This document shows, piece by piece, positions 12,201-23,700 of a stretch of 64,000 nt of DNA (position 1 is the first letter of the stretch; every line of letters begins with the position of its first letter). The notes beneath the pieces were generated by a model. That model ran no database searches, was not told the DNA's origin, and saw nothing but the letters and a program-made list of their open reading frames with translations. Origin of the DNA: Ophiostoma sp. CBS 140.51 (Eukaryota > Ascomycota > Sordariomycetes > Ophiostomatales > Ophiostomataceae); assembly GCA_029298735.1 (NCBI GenBank), contig JANSLP010000094.1, positions 1-64,000 on the forward strand, read 5' to 3'. The translations under genes were made by a program, and so were the position numbers.

Positions 12201-15200
12201 TTTCCCATCCCAGCTCCGAGTGTGGCGCCTCCATGGCACGCGATGTTCCCTCTACTCTTTTTCTTGGCCAACCTTGCGAATTCTCCGTGACCTCCTGACC
12301 CCCCAACACTTGTTCTGACCCCAATATACAACCTTCGCATATCCGCCAGGTACCTAGTACATACACGGGCGCACAAAGCGAGGGTTAGGCAAGAAGGGAG
12401 CATCGCGGTTACGGGTTTGGTGGCCAGCCTGGATAGTGCAAAAAACAAGGGTCGTGGCTTCGATATTCTTGGGGCCATCAAGAATTAAGAGGCATTCTTA
12501 GTACTGGCCCCCGATTCTTGAGATCTCTTCTAGACTTTGACCACAGCATACCGCTCTCCCACAAGGGCCGGTCCTAATGGTACATGTACACGTCTGTTTT
12601 GACCCAGGGGCGTGCTGTTTTGTGTGCTCTTGGCCTTGTCCATTGCATGCTACTTTCTACACGGACTTTGTACTCTGTACAAAATGGCTTCCATGGGGAC
12701 AAGGAGAAGATAAAGAAAGAGAAAAAATAATCAAATACATCATGTGTGTGGCACATTACAGGGCAAAAGACCCAAGGCGCTCCAGAAAGGAGAGTAATGG
12801 AACTGTCCAAAGGTAAACGGGATGGTGGGCGGAGTGCTCCATCTTCCCGCAGAATCTCGCTGCTCCCCCTCCTCTCCTGGCCTGGAGTCTCTACCTTGTA
12901 GTCGATTCGGGCAAAGAACACGAGCAAAAATGCAGAGATCAACTATGTATAACGCTCAAGGGGCCTGGCTGGGCACAAAACAAAAGAAAGATGTGGCTTG
13001 CATTCTTTGTTCCTCCTGCCTATGGTGGCAAGCCGTTTTTGCACTTTCCGTGGTTGTTCAGAGTCTTGACCCAAGGATGATCAACCCGCACGCCCCTGAG
13101 AAGAAACAAATATTTAAGCTTCCGCTAGAGACGACGGGAAGTAATTGAATCTAGGAGGAAACGGGTGATCCCTTCAAAGAGCAAAACGAGGACGGGAGAA
13201 TGAGATGGGCCGGAGGTAGATGTGCAAGAACAACGTACCTCCTCCCTTTGACATTGTTTCTTTTGTGTGTAATATGGACTCGGCTGGCCTTAAGAGGTGT
13301 GTTTTCTTTCTTTTCTTTCTCTTTTCTTTCCTTTTCTTTTGAAAATCAAATGCCACTGAGCACTTCCAACAGTCAAACAGCCAGTCACAATCCACAACAT
13401 GACGGAATTAGTTCCATATTTTTTTTTATCTTGAATCAATAAGGGGATAAGTTCATTCCCGCCCGCGCCCTGTCCCTTCTTCAACCCCATTGGAAACTGT
13501 ACAGTACTTCTCTAATTTTTCTACAAAGTTTGTCTCCCCGTTACCAGATCGACATCCAAACTAAGATCCAGCGATATTAGTGGTCCCAACAGGCAAAACC
13601 CTGTGAGGCCGCCAGAGTCAGCAGGCTACGTCAATGAAGCTAGAGGCAGGCCCGAACCAGATTTACGACATCCAGATTCGGCATCCTCTTCTCGCCTATA
13701 TGCGTCATCCAAGGTATTGACTAGTGTATGCAGTGTGATATATACTAAAGGGGGAAAAGATACACATTTTGCATATTGTTTCTGTTTTATGGCTCGTTGA
13801 AAACGGGCCTATTGTTGCTTGCCGAATTTGAAGATGTTTGGCATTTTTCTTCCAACAAAATAAATCAAAGCCAGTCGCTTCTGCAACCTCACAGGGTCGT
13901 ATGGACGTCTCCCTATTCAGCTTAACAGGGCCTCTGATCTGTACCTGGAAACTCTTGCTCAGCCTCCTGGATACGGGATGGATGGACGAATGACGACAAG
14001 GAAGTATCTCGGCCGACCCCAGCATTCGGACGAGTGACGGGGGAAAGAAAGGGGCTTGAAAAAAGGGACAAAAGTAAGGAGTGCCTATAGATACATACTC
14101 TTTCGCCACATCTGGGCTCTTCGTGGGCTTACTAGGCTTGATGGGCTTGCTGCATCCCAGCTTGACCTGGATGGGCTGTCTTTTGCCTCAGGCCATTTAT
14201 GTTTTCTTCTTTGGGTGTAGGTGCCCATATTTGGAAACAGAAGGTGGGGGCCAAAAAAAGAAGCAAGGCCTGTCAATACCGTCTGCATGCTATCCTATTC
14301 GGATCATCGCAGGGTTTTCTTTTCTTTTCTTCTTCTTTTTCAAACCAAGTCGTGCCTCGGGAGCTGCGTGTTACGGAACACGCGTAAATAGCTTTTTTAG
14401 CTTGTTTACACGAGATTATTTCTGTCACTTTGTTTCTGTATCTTTTTTAATTGCCCGTTGAGCGAGTCGCTCACACAAACAAAAGAACCGCCCGTCCGCA
14501 TTGCACTCTGCGCACATGTACGTCGTACATTCAATTTATATCGGTGTGTTTATTTTTGATTTTTCTTGCAAGCCGCGATGTTGTGAATAGATTATAATGG
14601 CGACCGGGTGCAATCCAGACTTGAGCGCATCTGATTTTATTTTAAAAAAAAACAGCCATTCGACAGCGCCTCAGCCCCTCATGGTTGTGCCGCCACCGTT
14701 TCTTGTTAGCCTTTTTCTGCTTTAGAGAAATTCTTATTAGCTGTCTGTGGGGCCTCGCAGATGGGTGGATGATGCGAATAATGGGCGAATAGGATCGAAA
14801 GCCGCTCCCTTCTTTTCTCTTTTTGTTGGCGACGCAGTTTCCCATTTTCCTTCTTCTTTCTTTCTTTTCTTTTCGGTGCAAGTAGCCGCCCGTCGTAGCC
14901 GTATGCTGTTCGCCTGCAAGTGCCGCGCATCTGCGTGTATCCCGTTTGAAAACGTGAAAAGAAAATGTAAAGCAAGTCAAACCGACCCCTTCGCAAACAT
15001 AGTCAGCCAAGCGCACACCTGTTGTCTGTTGTCGTACACTTGTGCAGGTCTGTACACATGTACCGTATTCCTTTTGCAGTGGTATGTACCACCATACGAC
15101 GTAGTATTCTAGCCTCTTTTTATTCATGCCTTGTCGATCTCTAAAAAATCTATAATTCTCCGCGCAAGGCTACTTGCCGTTCCGGAAGGTGAGCATCAGT

Positions 15201-18200
15201 GCCCAATGCTGACCTCTCGTCCAACATGAGAAAGGGAGGGGGAGGAGACAGAAGAGGGTGGGAAACACAAGCCAAGCAACCCCACGAGCTGAAATCGTTG
15301 GTGACTTTTTGCGCCTCCTTTTTTGTTGTTGGAGATATGGCTCCGTTGGGTATCATCGCCAAAAGCTGAATGGACGAAACAAAAGATTCAAAAGTCGTTA
15401 TGAACAAGGAGGGTGGATGGATGGAAAGATGGTGTGGGGAAATAAACAGATCCCGCCACCACGGTTCGAGATGAAGCGCTATTTGCGAGCTGCATCCCAC
15501 CCACCCTCCAAATTCTCCAAAACGGAAGGCATATATTGAACAAAACGAGCAAGAGTTACAGAGTACGGCACGGACAGTACAAAGTATACGGAGAACACCA
15601 GAGTAGGGCTGAAAAGGGCAAGACGCAACGGAGGGTGGAAGGACAAAGACAAGACAACGCAAGGCAAGAAAAAAACAGATCTCACAGGAATTTTGTGATT
15701 CTGCACCGCAAAAATCGCAAGCCGTGAGTCGCCAGTTCGCAATTATTCTGACATTGTCTAGCCTCACTGTCTTGTGCTCTTGTGCTTCCCCAAAGAATCA
15801 AGAAACACCACCACAGAACCAGCAATGTTGCACCTAATTGGAGTCACGGGGAAGGAGCTGTCTAGATTTTTCCAGAACTGGACACGCGCGTGCGCGATGC
15901 ACTGTGGTAAAGACCTGTCGAGCTGTACAGTAGGACAAGAACAAGGAAAGGTGTGGGGGGAAACTAGGATGAAAGCAGATGCTCAGTACAGAAGATACAG
16001 AATACGTCGTCAGGCTGCGCAAGCCATGGGACCACTGCAGGGAATAATGAACAATTTTTAGACGCCTCGTTTTCTTATTTTGCGGTGTTCGATTCACTCG
16101 TTTCCCTCAAAATCTCCAGCCGTTTTGTGTTTTGTCTTGCCTTGCCTTGATTTGTTCTACGACGTATTACATGTTTTGTCTCTCTCCAGCTCTTCAATAC
16201 AGTTTTGGCATCGTCGTTTTCCCAAACCAAACATTGTGGGCAATTTTTGCGATGCGATTTATTTCAGGTTCGGTGGAAACAATGGAAAAGCTGAACAATA
16301 TGAGGGGGGGAAGTGGTCTGGACCTGTTGCCGTACGATCAAGCCATCGTACGAACTGGCTGTATAAAATTCGATAAGACGTGAGGACACGATACTGTATG
16401 TAGAAGACAAAAAGAGGCTGCGCAATTCAAACAGTCAATGGAACTGACAGGAAAACATAAGAATGAACAAGAATATGCGACGACGGCAAGAAGACGCGAG
16501 ACACATTAAATGCAAGGACGGGAGAATACACAAGCACAAAAAAAGTGACGTTGCAAAAAAGTGGCGTGGGGAGGTAAAAGGTGACCCTAGAAAAAGAAAA
16601 CAAAAGGAGACTTTCAAAAGCCCCCCAAAAAACATGCGACGACCCAAGAAATCGCGAGCTGTGGGTCGGTTTCCGGCCTGGCTCAGACCCCTCTCTCCTC
16701 CTCTGATCCCTTGACTAGGCGGCCAGGCCACAGCTGCTTAGTCTGGCTGAACATCGTAGGCGCGGCATCTTGTCCCAAATGACGTACGGACTTGCATACA
16801 TCCCGGAAGGGCATCTTCAAAAATGAGCGGACAACAAATAAACGCAGACACAAAATTCAGAAGTAGAAAAAAAGTAAAAGCAGAAAATAGAACAAGAGGA
16901 GGACCGACGTAGCCTTCAGCTTGCCGGGCCGTCTCCTCCGTCGGCTGCCTACATACCTCCTTTCTGTTTTTCTTTTTGATGTGAAAAGGGAGTCTCTCGC
17001 TTCTTTTTCAGCTGCCTTAAGAAAGTTGTAAAGTGCGATTATCTTTTCCTTTGCCATTCTCTTTGCATATCCAACAAAGTATGAGGTATCACTTTTTTCT
17101 GTTCAATACACGTATTCCCATTCTGCTCTAGTCATTTTCTGCTTCCTTTTTGAACAGGCGACTCTCTCGCTTAAGGATCAGCCCAAGGGCAACAAGCAAC
17201 AGAAACCAGCTCCGGACGTTTTCATTGGATGCAGGTAGCCGGTCGCGATGGGCAAATCAAAAGGTGAGCTACAAGCAACTCCTTTCTTTGGCTGTACTCT
17301 GTATGTAAGTCTCCCTCCTTTCCTGCATATTTGCCTCCTGACGTCGTGTTTGTCGCTTTTTTTCTTCTTTCCTATTTTGCACATTTCTCGGCACCGCCCG
17401 CAGGCCGCCTGGCCGCTCCCGCCCATCCCGTATCCTCTATTTTTACCTTTCCCCTCTTTTTTGTCTCAGTTATGAACTGCTCTGCGGTGAATGATCCGCG
17501 GATCTACCCTTCCTTGATATTGCGTCGACTTACACACCGCAGGTTGTTTCATTGTTTTATGTCACAGCAGGAGAAAAGCAATTGTTTGAAATAGGATTTT
17601 GATATTTTGAATGTTCAGCTTCGTTTTCGAAGCCGTGGTGAAGCCATTCTTTTGTGCATTTTCCGCCCTCCCAAAGCTCTAGAAAGACAGCAGAAGAAAC
17701 AAATGTAGAAAATAGAGCACCCAGAGATTTTTGTGTACATAAAATGAGAAAGAGAAAAAGGAAAATTGATTTGGAGTAAAGGATGGTGTTGGTAGTTGGT
17801 TTTGGTTCTTGTTGGTAACAGGTAGTAGTAACAACAAGTAGTGGTAGGAGGTCGTGAAACGTCATATTCGCCCAAGAAAGCATACCGTGATGCTGGTAAT
17901 GGGCGACTCTAAAAAGGAAAATCTATAAACGGAAACAGGGAAAAAATGAGGAACCAGAAACGACAGAAAAGAAGATGAACCAAATAATGATGCAAGAGAC
18001 AAGTTTGCTTTTCGCGGGGCAAGCCTACCCAGGCGATACAAATGTCAGAAAAACCCCCAAATAGACAAAAGAAAAATATTGACAAAGTAGAAAAAGCAAA
18101 AAGGTATCAAGGAAAGTAAAAGGAAAAGTGTGAATGATAGTAAGTGTTTGGTTTGTGTGTGTGGAGAATGAGTGGCTTGTACTTTTGACAGTACAGAAAG

Positions 18201-18316
18201 AAAAGAGTCGGGTCCGTGGGGTTCAGATGAAGCGTCTTGCGCAAGTCTGTCCCATCGTCCTGGCCCCATCAAGGGACTTTTTGGGTTGTTGTAATTGTAA
18301 TTGTGTGTGTGTTTGT
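9220..18316. other. Nine-kilobase gene-free spacer
   Basis: This lies upstream of the bHLH gene and downstream of the CRIB-like gene. I could not support any gene. Open frames are short, overlap on both strands, are built from homopolymer and pyrimidine tracts, and lack the GC-rich third positions seen in all ten real genes. T/C-rich stretches (11990-12180, 13290-13350, 14300-14340) and A/G-rich stretches (16450-16640, 17690-17780, 17930-18130) alternate. A long 5' leader or noncoding transcript of the bHLH gene is possible but cannot be shown here. Confidence 0.55.
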
Positions 18317-20728
18317 TTAGATCTGAGGAACCTCAGCAAGATCCTTCTTGTACATGAGGTCCTCGATTGAGGCAGTGCTCATGGTCAGACGAGTCAGATC
18401 GGTAGCCGTAGAGTTGGCCGAGATGTGACGGTCCGACAGAACCGAGTCGCGAGACTCGCGGCTCGCTGTGGTCGAAGCGCTTGTGCGGGCCGGGATGAAG
18501 AGCATCGACTTGTCCATGCTCATGGTCGACTCGACGTAGGTCGGGAACTCGTCCTCCTCGTCGGCGCCAATAGCGAAGCCGACGGGAGCGCCGCGCATGG
18601 GCGGACGGAACTGCTCGTAATTCTCATTGCCGGGAATGAACAGGCTCGGTGACAGGTTGAAGCCGTGCGACTCCTTGAAGCTCGACGCGCGAGAACCCCG
18701 CGAGCCGCTGCGGCCGTGGAAGAAGCGGTGCATGGGCCGCAGCTCATCCTCCTCGGACACGCCAGTCTGGATCGTCAGACCGGGCGGGCGGCGCATGGCC
18801 AGGGTCGTGGGCGTCACGGCCTCATTCATGGAAGCCATTGAGGTTTGGCTGGCCGGGCTGAGGGCGGGCATGTCAAAGCAGCCGGGACTCAGCAGGTGCG
18901 GCGAGGCTTGGGCATGGGCCATGTTGGAGGTGCGGATGACCGCGTGGCTGCCCATGCTGTTCTCGTGAATAGTCACGCCGTCCAAAGCATCCTCGCGAGA
19001 CATATCCAGCGAGGGACGGTCCCAGGCGTACTCACAGTCGGCCTCGATCTCGTGCTCGTAGCAGTAATCGATATCGTCCTCCCAGTTGGCCTTGGCCAGC
19101 GAGTCGGCATCATCGTCGTAAGCGTAGTCCGCGTCGCGAATGGAACGCTGTGCTGCCATCAGATCGAAACGGCCCAGAGTGTCCGAGGCTGCGCTCGGGG
19201 GGCGCTGGGTGTTGGAAGATCCCGGCTGGGGGAACTGCTGCAGAAGAGGCAGCGAGTGGCTCTTCCGCAGAGACGAGGCGTTGCTGGCGATGCTCATGCG
19301 CGACTTGCGCACGCTGCTGCGCGGGTTGAATACCTGCTCCTCCTCCTCGGGGACACCGGGAAGAATGTCAAAGGTGGACGTCGAGGTAGCGGCCGGTGCA
19401 GCCAAGGGCCAGTTCGAGTCGTCGGGCGTTGCAGAGGGCGAAGTAGCAGCGGCAACGGCCGAAGGGGGGATGAAGACCTCGGGCATCTGCGAGAAACGGC
19501 GAGTGTCCACAAACGAGGGCATGTTCATGTCGGCCGAGTAGGAGTGGGCGTGCATCAGAGGCGGGCGCGGCATATCGGCAGACGAGAATGTCGAAGGTAC
19601 CGGTTGCCGGAAACCGCCGCTTGTGCGAGGGCGAGGCGGGCTGGTCGTCATCGAGTCCAGATCACCAGGGCGGAGAGATGCCCGGCTAGAGAACCGGGGA
19701 GGGGGAATAGGAGGAGAGAAAGAGGAAGCCTCAATGGGCGACCGTGGTGGCCGGGGAGGCGGGATCCGCAGCTGGTCCTGGGACTTGCTGTGATTGAGGC
19801 GAGGCGGCGGATAGACCGACGAGACCGAAGAGGCGTGTGGCCGCATAATCGACCGACGGGGAACGGTAGCCAGAACGGCATCCTCGTCAATAGGCAGGGT
19901 TTCCGAGGAGAAGTTGGGGAAGTGCAGGCTCTCGGCCTGGATACCACGCAGGTTGCCGTCAACAGGGGCTGCTGCGTTCTGTTGCTGGGCCGAGACAAAT
20001 TCCGACTGCAGAGCAACGCGGCTTCCTCTCTGCAGGTTGGGGAGCTGCTCTTTCTGTGTGTGCGTCAGGTGCTGGAAGTTGTACGGTCCCGAAATCTGCA
20101 GACGGCGGCGTCCATCCAGGTCCTCGCTAGGCGGGCCCGACTTGTTGGCTGCTCGCCGGCGGCTGAAGAAGGAGGGAATCAGGGGCTCCTTAGAGATGTT
20201 GCTGCTACCAGCTGGCAGGCCGTGTGATGAGGTTGGTGGCATTGGTGGTGGGGGCGGCGAAGAGATGGCAACACCCTTCTCGAAAGGCGTCTCGGCTGAA
20301 TAGAGCGAGCTGTTGGACGAGCTCTGCGCACTGCTTTCACGCCGTAACCTGCCACGCTTTCCAAAAATGTTCTTGCCGAAAATCTGCACACTCTCATGGC
20401 GGTCGCGAGGTGCTGTGCTGGCTGTTGACCGGCCAGAAGACTTGCGAGAGAGACTGGAGGTGTTGTCAAAGGCCTTGTCCCACGAGTGCGGGTCGACCGA
20501 GGTCAGTGAGCGCAGCGATGAAGATCCTGATGAGGTTGTCTGATGGCTTTGACGGCTGTGGTGACTTTGGTGGCTCTGGTGGCTTGATTGGCTTTGGTGC
20601 TTGTCGGCGGTCGAGGCCAACCGCATCTGGTTGCTGATGGCCCGGAGAGTCTCTGGTGATGGAGGGCCTTCCATGGCGGGCTCCAGCAGCTCCGAGATGC
20701 TGCCTGAACGGTTGATAGAAGAAGGCAT
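18317..20728 (-). CDS. Disordered protein with CRIB-like motif (possible Cdc42/Rac effector)
   Basis: A single exon encodes 803 residues, mostly serine/proline-rich and predicted disordered. I cannot assign it to a named gene. At 212-224 lies ISGPYNFQHLTHT, which fits the CRIB consensus (I-S-x-P-x2-4-F-x-H-x2-H), the Cdc42/Rac-binding motif; it is preceded by basic clusters SRRRAANK (189-196) and GRRRL (206-210), as in Gic-type effectors where a polybasic patch binds membrane lipid. Polyproline stretches that could bind SH3 domains are at 157-165 (SPPPPPMPP), 322-331 (IPPPRPPRSP) and 339-346. A His/Ser/Gln repeat (QSHQSH) is at 44-63. An acidic aromatic block with two cysteines, DDIDYCYEHEIEADCEYAWD, sits at 551-570 and looks conserved rather than low-complexity. 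No kinase or catalytic domain is present. The role as polarity effector or scaffold is inferred from the CRIB-like motif only. Confidence 0.85.
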   Translation of the reverse strand: MPSSINRSGSISELLEPAMEGPPSPETLRAISNQMRLASTADKHQSQSSHQSHQSHHSRQSHQTTSSGSSSLRSLTSVDPHSWDKAFDNTSSLSRKSSGRSTASTAPRDRHESVQIFGKNIFGKRGRLRRESSAQSSSNSSLYSAETPFEKGVAISSPPPPPMPPTSSHGLPAGSSNISKEPLIPSFFSRRRAANKSGPPSEDLDGRRRLQISGPYNFQHLTHTQKEQLPNLQRGSRVALQSEFVSAQQQNAAAPVDGNLRGIQAESLHFPNFSSETLPIDEDAVLATVPRRSIMRPHASSVSSVYPPPRLNHSKSQDQLRIPPPRPPRSPIEASSFSPPIPPPRFSSRASLRPGDLDSMTTSPPRPRTSGGFRQPVPSTFSSADMPRPPLMHAHSYSADMNMPSFVDTRRFSQMPEVFIPPSAVAAATSPSATPDDSNWPLAAPAATSTSTFDILPGVPEEEEQVFNPRSSVRKSRMSIASNASSLRKSHSLPLLQQFPQPGSSNTQRPPSAASDTLGRFDLMAAQRSIRDADYAYDDDADSLAKANWEDDIDYCYEHEIEADCEYAWDRPSLDMSREDALDGVTIHENSMGSHAVIRTSNMAHAQASPHLLSPGCFDMPALSPASQTSMASMNEAVTPTTLAMRRPPGLTIQTGVSEEDELRPMHRFFHGRSGSRGSRASSFKESHGFNLSPSLFIPGNENYEQFRPPMRGAPVGFAIGADEEDEFPTYVESTMSMDKSMLFIPARTSASTTASRESRDSVLSDRHISANSTATDLTRLTMSTASIEDLMYKKDLAEVPQI

Positions 20729-20765
20729 GGCTGCGGACTGTGTGAGTTATGTGATGTTGTGGCTG

Positions 20766-20779
20766 ATATATATATATAT
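20766..20779. repeat. (AT)7 microsatellite in the CRIB-like gene leader
   Basis: Seven AT dinucleotides lie about 40 bases upstream of the start codon of the CRIB-like gene. They could be a promoter TATA element or 5' leader sequence. Confidence 0.8.
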
Positions 20780-23700
20780 CAAAAGTGAAGCTTCTGCATT
20801 TGAGACCGCCGGTAGTTAAATCGGAAGTCGTCTTGTTTGTGTCGTCGTGTGTCGTCGTCTAAGTCGAGGTTGTGCTGGTGTCGTTGATGAAGGAGAGAAA
20901 AGAGTGATGACGATGTCGTGAAAGTAGATGTGATATTGTTGGCGTGTGTAATAGAGAGTGACTGAAGCAGCAAAAACTTAAAGAGTGACGATACAACCAG
21001 GTCGACGTGGAAACATGCAATGCTGGGAATGAAGAATGAGAGAGAAAAGAAAAAGAATTATGACACGGGAAGTGAGCTCGACGATGAGGGAGAAGGGCCG
21101 CTTTTGGGTAAAAAAGAAGAGTCCACCTGGGTGACAGAACTACTCCGTAAATAGGTGGTACAGAAAACGGTTTGCGGAGTGGTGGTGGTAGCCCAGGCAG
21201 GCGGTGGCTCCCAAGGGGGGGGTGTATTCAAAATAGGAGGAAGGAGAGGAGACCGGGGAGGGGGTGAACTTTAAGACGGAGCAACGCTAATTGTGGGCCG
21301 CGTTTCTCACTCCTTCGCCTTTTTCTCTTTTTTCTTTTTCTCTCGTCTTTAGTCGCTCTTTCGATTCCCTGGAGCCTGTGTTCCTTGCCAGGTCCAGGGT
21401 TGCTGCTGGGTCGCGTTTCTGTGGATGTCTTCTGAACCGTGTCGAGCTCTCTGAAGGTTGATCCAGAGGTTGGACTGGACGTGCGCTGCTTCTCCAGTTA
21501 GTCTAACGAGGAAGAGGACGGCTGATGGGGATAGAAACACACAGAAACGAATTGTTACCAAGCACTGTGCAAGATATCTTACAATTTGGGCATAAAAAAC
21601 TGGTCGAGATGCGATGTGGAGGGGCCGCTTACAAAATCTGTCCATACAAGCATGCGAGGGGGCAGACATAAAAAGGACCAACAAGCAAACCGGCTCAACG
21701 GTGCTAGCAAACATCAACACATGCGAACAATAGCTTTCTCCAGATTTTCTATCTTTCCTCAACGACAGACACATGAGGGGAAGGAAGGGCAGATGCAATG
21801 ATGGGCCGAAGGACCGCCGGGGGGACAACCGCGGTTTAATAAGTCCGCGATGAGGGGAAGCGAGCATGAGGACGAGGTGAGGAGCAGAGAGCCACAGTCA
21901 GTGACAGACAAGAGAAGGGAGATGATGGCCAAGTAGAGGGAGAGGCGATGTGAGGAGACACACAAGCGAAGCAAGGACACGCCAGCCTTGGAGAAAAGCA
22001 TGGTCTTGTTCGGCTCCCTGGTGCGGCTGCAGTGTGGGTTGACAAAAAGACAAAAGATATCAAAAGTCCCCAATATGCACCAAGAGCGAGGCCGCAATGG
22101 AAAAGAAGCAGGGGCCGATGAAGAAGGACTCCATGAAGTAAGGGGAAGCGGCGAGAACTCTGAGTGGTGGACACCACAGGCCGCTGGTGAGACTTGAGGG
22201 GGACGAGCTTTCGCGCGAAGAAGTGCTGTTTTCTGAAGCCACTGCCAACAACAGGGCAGCGCCAACAGCACCAACAGAATAGCGGAGCGAGGCGAGAAAG
22301 GAGTGAAGCAGGCTGTTTGGCAGTAAAAAGCGCGACAAGGTGGAACCAACTGTTCTCTCCTCTCTTTTTCTTCTGCTTTCTTCCCCACCCAAGGTTGCAG
22401 CACGTTTGAGACAACGGATACCCCTGCCAGGAAGCTCTGGAAAACTGGGGAAGGCTACGCCAGAGGAAGAATAGTCTGCTGGCTGGTGTCGTGTTAGCTG
22501 CAATCCTGTTTTCCGTGTTGGGGATGGCCGACGTATCCCAGTGCGAAGGAGCAGCGGAAGGCCAGCCAGGAACGCCGGCGACTGGAAAAAACACAGGCAG
22601 GGACCGAACAGGGGGTTTGTTCATAGAAGAAAGAGGGGGGAAGAATCAAGAGGAGAGAAGAGAGAGACAGGGGATGCAAAGAGGGAGCATCTCCGTGCGA
22701 AAACAATTCGGCCCTTTGCAGCACTGTCCTTGACTCTCGTCGCAGCCCAGAAAGACCCCAATCCGCGTGTCTTCGTTCTTGGCGAGCCAGGCACAGGCCG
22801 TGTATTTGGGGCAGTCCGACACACCTCCTGTGGATGGTGCCGACGCCGTCGCCAGGCACCACGCCGTTAGAGAACGGGACGCTTGATTTTGTGTGTGCGC
22901 TCGCAATGGCTCCCAGTGGCTGTTGGAACCGGCTGTATGCGTGCTAGTACGACGTGCTTAAAAATCTCATTCTCTGCTTGGGCTGCTTGGGCGTAGCCCG
23001 TTCGCAATTGGAGGCGGCGCCCTCTGTTTGGCCACATGGTTTTATGGTTTGATGAAGCGACCAAGTTTGACGCCGCCGACAATATCAACGGGCGAGGCGT
23101 CAATTGCGCGTGAAGTGCGAGGATGGCGCATCATTCGATGGATGGAGCATGTCGAAAAAGAGGGGAGAAATGAGTGTGTGTGGGTGCGAATTACTTGCAC
23201 AAATTGAAAGTGATCATGACGAGTGAGAAGCGCGAAAACGAGAGAAGAGAGGGCGAGAAGGAAGACGGGTTACATGCAGAGAAATGAGAAAATACGACGT
23301 CAGGATGCGGCCGAATTAGGAAGTAGTGTGTGGCTTGCCATGCCTGACAAGGAAGGGACGACCTAAAGAGTTTGCGGGCTTTGCGGATTGCTTGAATTGC
23401 TTGAATCTGACTGTGACGGGTGAAGAAGGAGCGACCAGTCGCAGAGACTCTGAGATAACATCTTCCACACTTGCGGAAGCAGGTGCGTTCCTGGCGTTCC
23501 TGTATGTTTAAAAGGGGCGCAGCCAGGAACGAAGAAGCAGATGTACCTCGTACCTGCCCTACCTGTCGAGCACTTTGTACCTTGCTTGTTGCTTCCTTCC
23601 TGCAACCACCTCTTGCGGCCCCGCCCGTGACAGAATCCTGGGATTGCGCGGGCAGGTACGGCCAGCTCGTCCTTCTCCAAGTTGTGCGGAGCATCGGCTG

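Noticed and set aside
18845..20227. 460-codon frame antisense to the CRIB-like gene
   Set aside because: It is an Arg/Gly-rich shadow of the Ser/Pro-rich coding strand, with no domain and no independent leader.
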